Source: Prochlorococcus sp. AG-347-J21 (GTDB taxonomy: Bacteria; Cyanobacteriota; Cyanobacteriia; PCC-6307; Cyanobiaceae). Taken from it: a stretch of DNA of 64,000 bases. A program made the translations under genes and the position numbers. A model generated the notes under the pieces. That model did not search any database. It was given only the letters and a program-made list of their open reading frames with translations, and was not told the DNA's origin. Below, one piece after another: positions 51,494 through 62,118 of the stretch (its first letter is position 1; every line of letters begins with the position of its first letter). The stretch lies in contig QCBX01000002.1 of NCBI GenBank assembly GCA_003281455.1, positions 1-64,000 on the forward strand, in the 5' to 3' direction.

Positions 51494-53113
51494 ATGAATT
51501 TTAATTTCAAGATCAAACAAATAAATAAAAAAAATTCTCCCATAAAGCATTATGGAAAAATACTGACTGTAAGACTTCCATGTAATCCTATATTTCCGAT
51601 AGGTCCAATATATTTAGCAGACCATATCAAAAAGTGTTTTCCAGATATAGAGCAGCAGTTTATTGATCTAGCAATAATTCCCTCTAATAAAGTTTCTAAA
51701 TATTTAGCTAGAAAAATTGATCAATTTAGACCTCATCTAATCATTTTTTCATGGAGAGATATACAAATTTATGCACCTGTGGATGGCAGAAGCGGGAATC
51801 CGCTACAAAACTCTTTTGAGGTTTTCTACTCAAAAAACATCCTTAAAAAAATTAGAGGTTCTTGGGGAGGATTAAAATTAATTGCATCTCATTACGGAGA
51901 GATCTATAGAAATACCTCTTTAGTCAAGATGGGTCTAAAAAGAGCAAAAAAATATAACAAAGATGTAAAAATAATTTTAGGAGGTGGGGCTGTTAGTGTC
52001 TTCTATGAACAATTAGGAAATTTACTTCCGAGAGGAACTGTTATTTCTATTGGAGAGGGAGAAAATCTTCTGGAGAAAATTATAAGGGGAGACTCTATAG
52101 AGGAAGAAAGGTGTTATCTTGCTGGACAAAAACCTCGGAACAAATTAATACATGAACAACCTTTAGGTGTTGTTAAAACTGCCTGCAACTATCAATATAT
52201 TAAATCAATATGGCCTGAATTTAATTGGTATATAGAAGGTGGAGATTACTATGTAGGAGTACAAACAAAAAGAGGTTGTCCTCATAATTGCTGTTTCTGT
52301 GTTTATACAGTTGTGGAGGGAAAGCAGGTTCGCGTTAATCCTGTTGAAGAAGTAATCAAAGAAATGAAGCAATTATATGACCTTGGTGTAAGGGGATTTT
52401 GGTTCACAGATGCACAGTTTATTCCAGCCAAAAAACATATTCAAGATGCAAAAACACTTTTGCAAGCTATTAAGGATCAAGGCTGGGATGATATTAATTG
52501 GGCTGCATACATCAGAGCAGATAATATTGATGCTGAGCTAGCTCAGCTTATGGTTGATACAGGTATGAGCTATTTTGAAATCGGTATTACTTCAGGATCT
52601 CAGGAACTTGTCAGAAAAATGAGATTAGCTTATGACCTTAAAACTGTATTAAATAATTGCAGATTGTTAGTCCAATCAGGTTTCAAGAACCATGTATCAG
52701 TCAATTATTCATTTAATGTTTTCGATGAAACGCCAAGCACTATTAGTCAAACAATTGCTTACCATAGAGAATTAGAAAATATTTTTGGTAAAGGCTTAGT
52801 TGATCCAGCTATATTCTTTATAGGTTTGCAACCTCACACTCTTCTCGAGAAGTACGCCTTAGATCATAAAATTTTGAAGCCTACTTATAATCCAATGAGT
52901 ATGATGCCCTGGACAGCGAGAAAACTTCTTTGGAATCCAGGCTCATTAGGGAAAAAACTTGGTCAGGTTTGCTTAGAAGCGTTTGATAACCCTGAAGATG
53001 AATTTGGTAAAACTGTTATCAACATTCTTGAGAGAGAATATGGAAAGTCTTCCTTAAAAGAATCCTTAAAAGTCCGTCCCTTATTAGAACGGAAATTGGT
53101 GCATTCTAAATAA
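51494..53113 (+). CDS. B12-binding-type radical SAM protein
   Basis: A 539-residue radical SAM protein. The N-terminal half has a cobalamin-binding-like Rossmann layout (FPIGPIYLADHIKKCFPDIE, IIFSWRDIQIY, IILGGGAVS), and the cluster motif is CPHNCCFCVYT (CxxxCxxC) near residue 264, followed by GFWFTDAQFIPAKKH. NCBI uses the name photosystem II high light acclimation radical SAM protein for cyanobacterial proteins of this kind; the reaction is unknown. A stop lies just upstream of the ATG, so the start is well fixed. Confidence 0.85.
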   Translation: MNFNFKIKQINKKNSPIKHYGKILTVRLPCNPIFPIGPIYLADHIKKCFPDIEQQFIDLAIIPSNKVSKYLARKIDQFRPHLIIFSWRDIQIYAPVDGRSGNPLQNSFEVFYSKNILKKIRGSWGGLKLIASHYGEIYRNTSLVKMGLKRAKKYNKDVKIILGGGAVSVFYEQLGNLLPRGTVISIGEGENLLEKIIRGDSIEEERCYLAGQKPRNKLIHEQPLGVVKTACNYQYIKSIWPEFNWYIEGGDYYVGVQTKRGCPHNCCFCVYTVVEGKQVRVNPVEEVIKEMKQLYDLGVRGFWFTDAQFIPAKKHIQDAKTLLQAIKDQGWDDINWAAYIRADNIDAELAQLMVDTGMSYFEIGITSGSQELVRKMRLAYDLKTVLNNCRLLVQSGFKNHVSVNYSFNVFDETPSTISQTIAYHRELENIFGKGLVDPAIFFIGLQPHTLLEKYALDHKILKPTYNPMSMMPWTARKLLWNPGSLGKKLGQVCLEAFDNPEDEFGKTVINILEREYGKSSLKESLKVRPLLERKLVHSK

Positions 53114-53128
53114 TAAATTTAGCCTTTA

Positions 53129-53446
53129 TTAATCCTCTTTCTCAATTGAACTGGAAATTCCTTTCGATTTTAAGGATTCTGAGTAGAATTCCGCTGGTTC
53201 TAAATCACAAACAATTACTAAACCTACACCCGTATTGTGTGCCTCCAGCATTATGGAGATAGCATCTTGTTCACTTAATTGCGGAACAACTTCTCGCAGT
53301 GAGATAGTGATATACTCCATAGAATTAACTGGGTCATTATGAAGTAAAACTTTATATTTTGGAGATTTATTTTTTAATTCAGCAGGTTTCTTTTCGATCA
53401 CTGCTGAATTATTACTTACACTTTGTTCCAACTTTATAGATTGCAT
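53129..53446 (-). CDS. clpS: ATP-dependent Clp protease adaptor ClpS
   Basis: Delivers N-degron substrates to ClpAP/ClpCP. It is about 105 residues from the ATG at 53446 (MQSIKLEQSV); a TTG at 53464 would add six residues. The core YKVLLHNDPVNSMEYITISL and MLEAHNTGVGLVIVCD contains the hydrophobic N-degron pocket and the EAH motif. It lies just after dapL on the same strand. Confidence 0.94.
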   Translation of the reverse strand: MQSIKLEQSVSNNSAVIEKKPAELKNKSPKYKVLLHNDPVNSMEYITISLREVVPQLSEQDAISIMLEAHNTGVGLVIVCDLEPAEFYSESLKSKGISSSIEKED

Positions 53447-53478
53447 TAAATTTTTTAAAATCAAAATGGTATTAATAA

Positions 53479-54705
53479 TTATATATTAATTATTCTTTCC
53501 ATTGCATCAATGACGTTTGTTCGTGAATTAAATGCTGACAAACGAAAATAACCCTCTCCTGATAATCCAAATCCGCTCCCAGGTGTACCCACGACACAAA
53601 CCTTTTGGAGAAGGAAATCAAAAAAGTCCCAAGATGTCATTTGATCAGGTACTTTAATCCAGATATAAGGAGCATTGTCCCCTCCATAAACTTTATATCC
53701 TGCAGTCTGAAGTTTATTTTTCATGATTTTTGCATTTTCCATATAAAAATCAATTAAACCTCTCACCTCTTTCTTCCCTTCAAGAGAATAAACAGCCTCT
53801 GCACCTCTCTGAACGACATAACTTACTCCATTAAACTTTGTAGATTGTCGCCTATTCCAAAGATGCCATAAGTCTATTTCCTCATTTGTTGAGGTCAAAC
53901 CTTTGAGATTTTTAGGTATTACTGTAAAAGCACATCTAACACCAGTGAATCCTGCATTCTTTGAAAAAGATCTAAATTCAATTGCACACTCTTTTGCTCC
54001 TTCGATCTCGTATATTGAATGTGGAATCTCATTATCTTGAATGAATGCTTCATATGCTGCATCAAAAAGTATTAGAGATTTATTTTTAAGCGCATAGTCA
54101 ACCCACTTTTTTAATTCTTCTTTAGTAATCGTTGCTCCAGTAGGATTATTGGGGAAACAAAGATATAAAATATCAACTTTTTTTTCAGGTAGTTCTGGTA
54201 GAAAATTATTTCCCTCGTTTATTGCAAGATAGGTTAATCCCTTATAAGTACCATTTTCAAGAGCATCTCCAGTTCTGCCTGTCATAACGTTACTATCTAC
54301 ATAAACAGGGTAAACAGGATCGGTTACAGCAATTGAATTATCTTTCCCAAGAATATCTAGAATATTGCTACTATCACATTTAGAGCCATCTGACACAAAA
54401 ATTTCTTCAGGTAATATTTGACAGCCTCTAGAAATAAAATCATGCTCAGATATTTTTTCTCTGAGCCAAGAATAACCTTGTTCTGGACCATACCCTCTAA
54501 AACCTTCTGTTGTTCCCATATCATCCAAAGCTTTGCCCATAGCCTCTATGCATACTCTAGGCAATGGTTCTGTGACATCTCCTATGCCAAGCTTAATAAT
54601 TTCAGCACTCTTATTTGATTGAGAATATATTTTTACCCTTTTAGCAATTTCAGGAAATAAATAGCCTGCCTTGAGTTTTAAATAATTTTCGTTTACTTGA
54701 ACCAC
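53479..54705 (-). CDS. dapL: LL-diaminopimelate aminotransferase
   Basis: A PLP enzyme that makes LL-diaminopimelate directly from tetrahydrodipicolinate, the lysine and peptidoglycan route of plants and cyanobacteria. It has 408 residues with the PLP lysine in [17 protein letters not shown] and the start [17 protein letters not shown]. The start codon is GTG. Confidence 0.97.
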   Translation of the reverse strand: MVQVNENYLKLKAGYLFPEIAKRVKIYSQSNKSAEIIKLGIGDVTEPLPRVCIEAMGKALDDMGTTEGFRGYGPEQGYSWLREKISEHDFISRGCQILPEEIFVSDGSKCDSSNILDILGKDNSIAVTDPVYPVYVDSNVMTGRTGDALENGTYKGLTYLAINEGNNFLPELPEKKVDILYLCFPNNPTGATITKEELKKWVDYALKNKSLILFDAAYEAFIQDNEIPHSIYEIEGAKECAIEFRSFSKNAGFTGVRCAFTVIPKNLKGLTSTNEEIDLWHLWNRRQSTKFNGVSYVVQRGAEAVYSLEGKKEVRGLIDFYMENAKIMKNKLQTAGYKVYGGDNAPYIWIKVPDQMTSWDFFDFLLQKVCVVGTPGSGFGLSGEGYFRLSAFNSRTNVIDAMERIINI

Positions 54706-55004
54706 TTTAGATAAAAGATTTAACCAATATTAGAATAATGGATCAACGTGCTTTAGTGGTGATTAGATGTTAATATTATTCTAGTTATGGTTAATTCAAG
54801 AGATAATCATAGCTATGAATTCAATTTCAATTAGTTTGAAAACCGTTTAAAGCTTTATAAATAGCAGAATTCAATCATTATTAAATTTATTAATTCTAAA
54901 AATTACATAATACTAGCTATAAAAAATTGCTTTTTTAAAAAGAAAAAATTCTAATTATATACTTTAGATGCTTTTCAAAATCCAAATCATTCAGAATCAA
55001 ATAT
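54706..55004. promoter_or_regulatory. Divergent region with long rne leader
   Basis: A 299-base region between divergent dapL and rne. It holds an inverted repeat TAGAATAAT (54731-54739) and ATTATTCTA (54775-54783) near dapL, which could be an operator or leader hairpin, and AT-rich runs including TTTTTTAAAAAGAAAAA (about 54932-54948) before rne. Long 5' leaders of rne are known to control RNase E level in bacteria; no conserved element can be named here. Confidence 0.45.
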
Positions 55005-56825
55005 ATGTCTCAGCAAATTATCATCGCTGAGGAGGCTCGAATTGCAGCACTACTCACAGATGATCGAGTTGATGAATTCATCGTCGCACAAGGTCAATAT
55101 CAAATTGGCGATATTTTCTTAGGAACAGTTGAAAATGTTCTCCCTGGAATAGATGCCGCTTTCATAGATATTGGTGAAAGTGATAAAAATGGATTCATCC
55201 ATGTATCAGATCTTGGTCCATTAAGACTCAAAAAAGGAATATTGGGAATAACCGAATTACTAGAACCAAAACAAAAAGTTTTAGTTCAGGTCATAAAAGA
55301 ACCCACAGGATCAAAAGGTCCTAGACTTACTGGTAGCATTTCAATGCCTGGAAAGTACTTGATATTACAACCATATGGTCAAGGGGTAAATATTTCCAGA
55401 AAAATTAATACAGAAACAGAAAGAAGTCGTTTAAAGGCCCTTGGCGTTTTAATAAAACCACCCAGCACAGGTTTACTATTTAGAACAGAGGCAGAAAAAA
55501 TCAAAGAAGAACTACTTATTGAAGACTTAGAAAATTTAATTCAAAAATGGGAAGAAATTTTAAAAATTTCTGAGACTTCTAATCCACCAAAATTAATAAA
55601 AAGAGATGATGACTTCTCTCTTAAGATTTTGAGAGATCATATTAAATCATCGACTAATAGAATCATTATCGATAATAAATTTTCAGTTGAGAGGGCAAAA
55701 TCTTTTTTAATAAATTGTGAATCTAATATAGATATTGAATTTCACGATAATGATCTAGACCAATACATTTTAGAAAAATATGACATTAAGAAATCAATTC
55801 AAAAAGCCCTTCAACCAAGAGTAGATCTTCCTTCCGGAGGTTATATAATCATTGAACCAACTGAAGCTCTTACAGTTATAGATGTAAACTCTGGATCATT
55901 TACAAGATCCGCCAACTCAAGACAAACTGTTTTATGGACTAATTGCGAAGCAGCAGTTGAAATTTCTAGACAAATGAAATTAAGAAATATTGGTGGTGTG
56001 ATAGTTGTAGATTTTATTGATATGGAATCCAGAAGAGATCAATTCCAGTTACTAGAGCATTTTACTTCAGCAATAAAAGATGATTCTGCAAGGCCTCAGA
56101 TAGCTCAATTAACTGAATTAGGTTTAGTTGAGTTAACCAGAAAAAGAGAAGGTCAAAATATATATGAATTATTCGGGAAAAAATGTCATACATGCAATGG
56201 CACAGGTAATATAGAAAATCAGCTTAATTATGAAGTCTCCAACCTGCAAATTAAAAATATTGAAGAAAAATCTCATAAATCAAACATTACAAAATCTATT
56301 GATTTAAGTACTAATAATTCGACTCAGAAGCTGGAAAAAATTATTGAAAAAGAATTCCTAGATTCTAAGACCATAAAGCAGGATGATTCTTTTAGTAAAA
56401 ATGAAAATGTTAATGATTTGAACACATTAAATTCAAAAGAAAAGAATTCCATAACTGTTGATCTTACAGATGATGAAAAAATTGTTTTTAGTCAATTAGG
56501 TATAAATCCGCTAATAAAGTTAGGGAAAGAATATCTCACTAGCAATAATTTTGCACGTTTAAAGACTACTGATAAAGAAAAAGAAAAAACCTTAAATAAA
56601 AAAATCACAACAAAACAAGTTAAGGGAATCTCAAAAGCTAAAGAAGAAGAAGAAGAGAGAGAGATTAATATTGAATTAAATAGAAATTCCAAAGATAAAC
56701 CATCAAGTCAAATTAATGTAAATGAAGAAATTGTAATTTCAGAAAATAAGGATGAAATTGAAATCACAGATGAATTAAACAATGCAAGAAAAAAAAGAAG
56801 AAGATCTTCAGCAAGCATTGAATAA
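55005..56825 (+). CDS. rne: Ribonuclease E
   Basis: The main endonuclease of mRNA decay and RNA processing. The 606-residue protein has the S1 domain (about residues 35-125), the 5' sensor, the DNase I-like catalytic region ([32 protein letters not shown]) and the zinc-link CHTCNGTGN. The C-terminal part is short and charged, unlike E. coli. It ends in KKRRRSSAS, the cyanobacterial arginine-rich peptide reported to bind PNPase. The last 44 bases overlap rnhB. Confidence 0.97.
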   Translation: MSQQIIIAEEARIAALLTDDRVDEFIVAQGQYQIGDIFLGTVENVLPGIDAAFIDIGESDKNGFIHVSDLGPLRLKKGILGITELLEPKQKVLVQVIKEPTGSKGPRLTGSISMPGKYLILQPYGQGVNISRKINTETERSRLKALGVLIKPPSTGLLFRTEAEKIKEELLIEDLENLIQKWEEILKISETSNPPKLIKRDDDFSLKILRDHIKSSTNRIIIDNKFSVERAKSFLINCESNIDIEFHDNDLDQYILEKYDIKKSIQKALQPRVDLPSGGYIIIEPTEALTVIDVNSGSFTRSANSRQTVLWTNCEAAVEISRQMKLRNIGGVIVVDFIDMESRRDQFQLLEHFTSAIKDDSARPQIAQLTELGLVELTRKREGQNIYELFGKKCHTCNGTGNIENQLNYEVSNLQIKNIEEKSHKSNITKSIDLSTNNSTQKLEKIIEKEFLDSKTIKQDDSFSKNENVNDLNTLNSKEKNSITVDLTDDEKIVFSQLGINPLIKLGKEYLTSNNFARLKTTDKEKEKTLNKKITTKQVKGISKAKEEEEEREINIELNRNSKDKPSSQINVNEEIVISENKDEIEITDELNNARKKRRRSSASIE

Positions 56826-57399
56826 AGTATCTGAAGTTGGAATAGACGAAGTTGGAAAGGGATCAGTTTTTGGTCCTGTTTTTTCAGCAGTTATTGTACT
56901 AAGCGAAAAAAGTAAAATCATCTTGAAACAATTTGGGGTAATGGATAGCAAAAAATTAACTCCAAAAAAAAGAAAATTACTTCTGCCAGAAATTTTATTA
57001 CACTCTTCAGATTATGGTATTGGGCAATCCTCGGTCAGAGAAATAGATAAGCTAGGGATCAGAGCTGCAACCGAACTTTCGATGATAAGAGCTTTAAAAA
57101 AATTAAAAGCAAAACCACCTTTGATATTAGTTGATGGACCATTATTTTTAAGACCATGGCAAGGAATTCAAAAAAATATAGTATCAGGAGACTCGAAATT
57201 CATATCAATAGCCTCAGCAAGCATAGTTGCAAAAGTATCTCGCGACGCTCTTATGGAAAGATTAGAAAAAAAATATACGGGGTACTCAATATTCAAAAAT
57301 AAAGGATATGGTACTAAAGAGCATCTTTTAAATATCAAAGAAAAGGGACTTACGCCTCTTCATAGGAAAAGTTTTTTAAAAAAATCAAATCTTATTTAA
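56782..57399 (+). CDS. rnhB: Ribonuclease HII
   Basis: Removes RNA from RNA-DNA hybrids and ribonucleotides from DNA. The 205-residue protein contains [32 protein letters not shown] and LVDGPLF with the metal-binding Asp and Glu. The ATG at 56782 lies inside rne in another frame; an alternative TTG at 56818 also overlaps it. It ends in a 15-base overlap with the convergent DUF1997 gene. Confidence 0.95.
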   Translation: MQEKKEEDLQQALNKVSEVGIDEVGKGSVFGPVFSAVIVLSEKSKIILKQFGVMDSKKLTPKKRKLLLPEILLHSSDYGIGQSSVREIDKLGIRAATELSMIRALKKLKAKPPLILVDGPLFLRPWQGIQKNIVSGDSKFISIASASIVAKVSRDALMERLEKKYTGYSIFKNKGYGTKEHLLNIKEKGLTPLHRKSFLKKSNLI

Positions 57400-57903
57400 G
57401 ATACACCAATCTAAAAAATCTTTAACTAGTTGCTGTTGAACTCTTGATTTTATACCTAACAAAATCCCATTTAGTACTGAATGACCAGTAGATTCAAGAA
57501 TTTTTTTTGGAACCAGCTTCAATAAAGGCGGTTGACTAACAGTAACCCCTAAGATCGCCTCTCCTTCTAATCCAATATCAGTTGCTTCTAAATTAGCCTT
57601 CAAAATAAGGTTAAAGTCATCTATCATCCCCAAACCATCCAAAGTACTTTCAAGAGCACTCATTTTTAGCATTCCATTTTCTTTCTCTACCGCAATTGAG
57701 ACAACAGGGTTAATATCTAATTGGAAAACCTTAAAACTTGTTACTGTATACTTATATTTACCTTCCCCTTCAGCTACCAATTTTTTGGAGTCTAGCATTG
57801 CTCCAACAACTCTTTCTTCTTCCAAAAGATATTTAGAAAGATACTCTTTATTTCGTGTTACAGAAAGTTTTAATTTCTGTTTAGCATCAAAAGACAATAG
57901 CAT
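57385..57903 (-). CDS. DUF1997 family protein
   Basis: A 172-residue protein from a family found in cyanobacteria and plants, with a mostly beta, lipid- or pigment-binding-like pattern ([39 protein letters not shown]). Function is unknown. It is divergent from pheA and convergent with rnhB. Confidence 0.78.
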   Translation of the reverse strand: MLLSFDAKQKLKLSVTRNKEYLSKYLLEEERVVGAMLDSKKLVAEGEGKYKYTVTSFKVFQLDINPVVSIAVEKENGMLKMSALESTLDGLGMIDDFNLILKANLEATDIGLEGEAILGVTVSQPPLLKLVPKKILESTGHSVLNGILLGIKSRVQQQLVKDFLDWCILNKI

Positions 57904-57955
57904 TTCCTATATCCCTCCAATGCTTATTTGATCTCTTTTTTTCTTACAATTAATC

Positions 57956-58801
57956 ATGCGCAAACAAGTTGCATATTTAGGTCCTAAAGGGACATACGCA
58001 GAAAAAGCAGCTCATATACTATCAAAGCGTGCCAATTTTCAGTCACCTATATTTGTACCATGTAATGGGTTACATTCGGTTATTAAATCAATAGCCTACA
58101 ACAATTGTGATGCTGCTGTAGTCCCTATTGAAAATTCTGTAGAAGGTGGAGTCACAGCAACTCTTGATGCCCTTTGGAAATTTCCGGATATTTTTATTAA
58201 TAAAGCAATTGTTTTACCCATAAAACATGCATTAATTAGTGATGGAGAAATTTCAATCATTTCAGAAGTATTATCTCATCCTCAAGCGTTAGCTCAATGT
58301 TCGGAATGGTTATCTGAAAATCTTCCAAATGCAATCCCTCTGCCAACAAATTCAACATCAGAAGCTGTAAACATGGTAAAGGGAAGTAAATTTAGAGCAG
58401 CCATCGGTTCAAAATCATTAATTGAAATTGAAGGACTTAAAGAATTAGCCTTTCCTATTAATGATGTCCCAGGAAATTGCACTAGATTTGTCTTATTGAG
58501 TAAAGAATCAAATTCTAATTCAGCTAATATTGCAAGTTTTGCTTTTTCATTAATCTCAAATAAACCTGGTGCTTTGCTTAAAGCTTTAAACTATATCGCA
58601 GATTTTGGATTTAATATGAGTAAAATTGAGTCAAGACCATCTAAGAGAGAATTAGGAGAATATATAATTTATATTGATTTAGAAATAAATAATCAAAATA
58701 ATATTGGAAATTTTCATAACTTAAAAAGTCAACTAAAGCCGCTTTGCAAGAACTTTGTAGATTTTGGTAATTATTTTTCTGAAAATGTTGAACTAGATTA
58801 A
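57956..58801 (+). CDS. pheA: Prephenate dehydratase
   Basis: Converts prephenate to phenylpyruvate in phenylalanine synthesis. It has 281 residues: catalytic domain starting VAYLGPKGTYAEKAA with the essential NCTRFVLLS (TRF motif), and a C-terminal ACT domain with the phenylalanine-binding ESRPSKRELGEYIIYID. Monofunctional, as usual outside the enterobacteria. It is convergent with the methyltransferase gene, one base apart. Confidence 0.96.
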   Translation: MRKQVAYLGPKGTYAEKAAHILSKRANFQSPIFVPCNGLHSVIKSIAYNNCDAAVVPIENSVEGGVTATLDALWKFPDIFINKAIVLPIKHALISDGEISIISEVLSHPQALAQCSEWLSENLPNAIPLPTNSTSEAVNMVKGSKFRAAIGSKSLIEIEGLKELAFPINDVPGNCTRFVLLSKESNSNSANIASFAFSLISNKPGALLKALNYIADFGFNMSKIESRPSKRELGEYIIYIDLEINNQNNIGNFHNLKSQLKPLCKNFVDFGNYFSENVELD

Positions 58802-58802
58802 A

Positions 58803-59738
58803 TTATCCTCTACATTTGTAGACACCAAACTCCATTAAGCCTTTTCTAAATGCCCAATTCATAAGAAGTATAGTTGGGATCTCTCTAATAGACTTTACTA
58901 TGGCTAAAGGTCCAAGAGACAAAATTGCTAAAGGTCTTCGAATGCCTTCAATAATTGAGTCGTACCATGAAGGATTTGTGTAAGAATTCCAATTTTCAGA
59001 AATAACTCTTCCTGCGCTATTTTTGTTAGTTCTCAAGATATTACCAAATTCGTTAATACTAATAAAGTTAGGATGTACCCACTGCTCAAGTAATTGTTTA
59101 AGAACAAACCTCTCTACAAAAGAAGGGGGGATTGCCCTTAGATCTCTTGAGTTCCAATCTGCTAAAGCCAAATACCCTCCGGGCCTCAAAGCTCTCAGTA
59201 TTTCATCTGCAAATTTATTTTTATCATTCATATGTGCACCCGCCTCAACACTCCAGACCGCATCAAATGATCCATCTTCAAATTTCAAATCCAATGCATC
59301 CATAACTTTGAAGTTACAAGTCAGTCCAGAAGGAGTAAGTTCTCTAGCTCTTTTTACTTGAGCAGGACTAATTGTAATTCCAGTAACATTAAACCCATAA
59401 TATTTTGCAAGAATCCTTGAACTTCCTCCTATGCCACAACCGACATCGAGTATTCTAGAACCTTTTGGCAATTTATCTAAACCACTCCACTTGACTAACT
59501 CATGAACAAATTGGACTTTAGCCTTTCTAAAATCCATATTGATATTTCCTGAGGGATAAAATCCCAAATGTATATGCTCTCCCCATAATCTTTCAAGTAA
59601 TTTATCTTGGGTCCAAGCATCATATGCCGATGCTACTGTTCTAGAAGAAATATATTTCCTAGCATTAATTCTCCAAATAAAATATGAAGCCAGAAGGAAT
59701 ACAACCAGTATAAAAAAAGGTAATAGTAACTCGAACAT
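58803..59738 (-). CDS. MPBQ/MSBQ-type methyltransferase (tocopherol pathway)
   Basis: A 311-residue AdoMet-dependent methyltransferase with an N-terminal membrane anchor (LLLPFFILVVFLLASYFIW). AdoMet motif ILDVGCGIGGSSRILAKYYG, then GITISPAQVKRARELTP, SVEAGAHM and VREIPTILLM-like end (IREIPTILLMNWAFRKGL). This closely recalls Synechocystis sll0418, which methylates 2-methyl-6-phytyl-benzoquinol. The gamma-tocopherol methyltransferase is a relative and cannot be wholly excluded. Its ATG directly follows the stop of the LON-domain gene. Confidence 0.85.
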   Translation of the reverse strand: MFELLLPFFILVVFLLASYFIWRINARKYISSRTVASAYDAWTQDKLLERLWGEHIHLGFYPSGNINMDFRKAKVQFVHELVKWSGLDKLPKGSRILDVGCGIGGSSRILAKYYGFNVTGITISPAQVKRARELTPSGLTCNFKVMDALDLKFEDGSFDAVWSVEAGAHMNDKNKFADEILRALRPGGYLALADWNSRDLRAIPPSFVERFVLKQLLEQWVHPNFISINEFGNILRTNKNSAGRVISENWNSYTNPSWYDSIIEGIRRPLAILSLGPLAIVKSIREIPTILLMNWAFRKGLMEFGVYKCRG

Positions 59739-60395
59739 TTAATTTTCTTTTATGTCAGGAAAGCTTTCTTTCAGAGCTGTTCTTGCTGCAAGTTGTTTTC
59801 TTGTATGATCAAGCATTTCATATTCTCTTTTCAAACGAGTATAAGTATTTTTTTCTTCCAGGAGTCTTTGCTGTTCTTCCGCGACACGACCACCTAAATG
59901 GGCACCTATCCAAAATGATAATTCCATAGGATTATTTGGTAATTTATCGGGAAGGTTTTTCTTGGTATTTGTTAATTTACTTGTTAAGTTAATAACATCA
60001 TTAAGTGCCTCGGTGACATTATCTTTTAGAGAATCCAACATTTCAAGATCCTCATTATTGTCATCACTAATCCAACTGACCATCGCTGAATAGAATGGAG
60101 TTGAACGAACGATTTCTAAGATTTGAAATCTTTGTTGTCCAAGAGTGATAATATTGCTCCTGCCATCTTCTCCAGTTTGATGTTTTATTATTTGAGCACA
60201 ACATCCAACGTTAGCCATACTTTTAGTATTCGGATCCCACTTAATAATTCCAAACATAGAATCAGTCTCAAGCACTGATTGGAGCATAATCCTATACCTG
60301 GATTCAAAAATATGTAAAGGTAATACCTCTTGAGGGAACAGGACTACTTCTGGCAAAGGAAATAAAGGTAATTCTCTTACTGAGAGCTCTCCCAT
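59739..60395 (-). CDS. LON N-terminal-domain protein
   Basis: A 218-residue protein consisting only of the substrate-binding LON domain (ELPLFPLPEVVLFPQEVLPL, FESRYRIM) with a helical tail (RLLEEKNTYTRLKREYEMLD). It lacks the ATPase and protease domains of Lon. Such stand-alone proteins are common in cyanobacteria; the role is unknown. It is directly followed by the methyltransferase gene. Confidence 0.88.
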   Translation of the reverse strand: MGELSVRELPLFPLPEVVLFPQEVLPLHIFESRYRIMLQSVLETDSMFGIIKWDPNTKSMANVGCCAQIIKHQTGEDGRSNIITLGQQRFQILEIVRSTPFYSAMVSWISDDNNEDLEMLDSLKDNVTEALNDVINLTSKLTNTKKNLPDKLPNNPMELSFWIGAHLGGRVAEEQQRLLEEKNTYTRLKREYEMLDHTRKQLAARTALKESFPDIKEN

Positions 60396-60451
60396 TTAAA
60401 CCTCATTTCTATCCCATTATTTTAATCAATTAAAGTTGTTTTCGGGATTGG

Positions 60452-60772
60452 TTAAAGTTTAACTTCTATATCTACTCCACTTGGAAGATCCAACTTCATT
60501 AGAGCATCTATAGTTTTTGCTGAAGGACTATAGATATCAATTATTCTTCTATGTGTTCTAGTTTCAAAATGCTCTCTTGAATCTTTATCGACATGTGGTG
60601 ACCTTAAAACACAATATATTTTCCTTTTTGTAGGTAAAGGTATTGGACCTATTGCTGAAGCAGAAGTAGTATCAGCAGTTTGAATTATTTTATCGCAAGA
60701 CAAATCAAGCATTCTTCTATCAAATGCTTTTAATCTTATTCTTATTTTTTGTTGTGCAATTGATGCAGTCAT
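60452..60772 (-). CDS. rpsJ: 30S ribosomal protein S10
   Basis: A 106-residue protein of the 30S head, also NusE in antitermination. The family stretch [20 protein letters not shown] and [20 protein letters not shown] is clear. In cyanobacteria it follows tuf in the str operon, as here. A strong hairpin lies in its leader, ending 23 bases before the ATG. Confidence 0.97.
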   Translation of the reverse strand: MTASIAQQKIRIRLKAFDRRMLDLSCDKIIQTADTTSASAIGPIPLPTKRKIYCVLRSPHVDKDSREHFETRTHRRIIDIYSPSAKTIDALMKLDLPSGVDIEVKL

Positions 60773-60794
60773 GATTTCAAATTAATTCTGGAGG

Positions 60795-60819
60795 AGAGTC
60801 GTTGATTAACAACGACTCT
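60795..60819 (-). promoter_or_regulatory. Perfect 10-bp hairpin between tufA and rpsJ
   Basis: In the transcribed strand AGAGTCGTTG, a TTAAT loop and CAACGACTCT form a perfect stem, directly followed by CCTCCAG rather than a T-run. It lies in the 101-base gap after the tufA stop, so it may be an RNA processing or attenuation site or a weak terminator, rather than a full stop of the operon. A second weaker pairing (TAACCT with AGGTTA) flanks it on the tufA side. Confidence 0.6.
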
Positions 60820-60873
60820 AACTAGTTAACCTATATTAATTCATTGAGGTTAGATTCTGAAAATTCCTATTTA

Positions 60874-62073
60874 TTATTTGAGAATTTTAGAAACAACTCC
60901 GGCACCAATAGTACGTCCACCTTCTCGGATTGCAAATCGCATACCTTGTTCAATTGCTACTGGACAAATCAGTTCTCCAGTCATCTTAATTCTGTCGCCT
61001 GGCATAACCATTTCAACATTAGAACCATCGTCAGATGTAAATGCTGTGATTTGACCTGTTACATCAGTTGTTCTGATATAAAACTGTGGTCTATATCCTG
61101 CGAAGAAAGGTGTATGTCTACCACCCTCTTCTTTTTTAAGAACATAAACTTCTCCTTCAAATTGAGTATGAGGAGTAATAGATCCTTTCTTAACAAGTAC
61201 CATTCCCCTCTCAATATCTTCTTTCTGAACACCACGTAGTAATAAACCAACGTTATCGCCAGCCATGCCTTCGTCCAGAAGTTTGCGGAACATTTCTACT
61301 CCAGTAACAGTTGTTAATCTTGTATCTCTTATTCCAACTATTTCTACTTCTTCTCCAACCTTGACTTTACCTCTTTCAATTCTTCCAGTAGCTACTGTTC
61401 CTCTACCAGTAATTGAGAAAACATCTTCAACTGCCATCAAGAAAGGTTTATCAACTTCTCTTTCTGGTTCAGGAATGCTAGCATCAACTGCTTTCATTAA
61501 TTCTTCAATTTTTGATTCCCAAGTAGTATCACCTTCAAGAGCTTTTAATCCGGAAACTTGAACTATAGGAATATCATCTCCAGGGAAGTCATAACTATCT
61601 AATAGTTCTCTGATTTCCATTTCAACAAGTTCAATAATTTCTTCATCATCAACCATATCGCACTTATTCAGAGCAACTACAAGAGCGGGTACTCCAACCT
61701 GTTTAGCTAAAAGAATATGCTCTTTTGTTTGTGCCATAGGACCATCTGTAGCAGCACAAACCAGAATAGCTCCATCCATTTGGGCGGCCCCAGTAATCAT
61801 ATTTTTTACATAATCAGCATGTCCTGGGCAATCAACATGCGCATAATGTCTGCCTTCAGTTTCATATTCGACGTGAGCTGTATTGATAGTAATACCGCGC
61901 TCTCTTTCTTCAGGAGCACCGTCAATGTCTCCATAGTCTTGAGCTTGAGCTTGACCTTTTTTGGCTAATACATTTGTAATAGCAGCAGTTAATGTTGTTT
62001 TTCCATGATCAACATGGCCAATAGTACCTATGTTGACATGTGGTTTGTTCCTTTCGAACTTCTCGCGAGCCAT
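60874..62073 (-). CDS. tufA: Translation elongation factor Tu
   Basis: Brings aminoacyl-tRNA to the ribosome. The 399-residue protein has all GTPase motifs: [22 protein letters not shown], and the effector loop with [14 protein letters not shown]. Domains II and III are complete to the C-terminal VVSKILK. It follows fusA by 45 bases. Confidence 0.99.
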   Translation of the reverse strand: MAREKFERNKPHVNIGTIGHVDHGKTTLTAAITNVLAKKGQAQAQDYGDIDGAPEERERGITINTAHVEYETEGRHYAHVDCPGHADYVKNMITGAAQMDGAILVCAATDGPMAQTKEHILLAKQVGVPALVVALNKCDMVDDEEIIELVEMEIRELLDSYDFPGDDIPIVQVSGLKALEGDTTWESKIEELMKAVDASIPEPEREVDKPFLMAVEDVFSITGRGTVATGRIERGKVKVGEEVEIVGIRDTRLTTVTGVEMFRKLLDEGMAGDNVGLLLRGVQKEDIERGMVLVKKGSITPHTQFEGEVYVLKKEEGGRHTPFFAGYRPQFYIRTTDVTGQITAFTSDDGSNVEMVMPGDRIKMTGELICPVAIEQGMRFAIREGGRTIGAGVVSKILK

Positions 62074-62118
62074 TTGAATTAAAGAATCGAGGGTTTAAGA
62101 GTGAGTTTAGTTTAGAGA

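Noticed and set aside
60844..61239. 131-residue plus-strand frame opposite tufA
   Set aside because: It lies antisense to the highly conserved EF-Tu gene and has no family resemblance; long antisense frames arise from codon bias.
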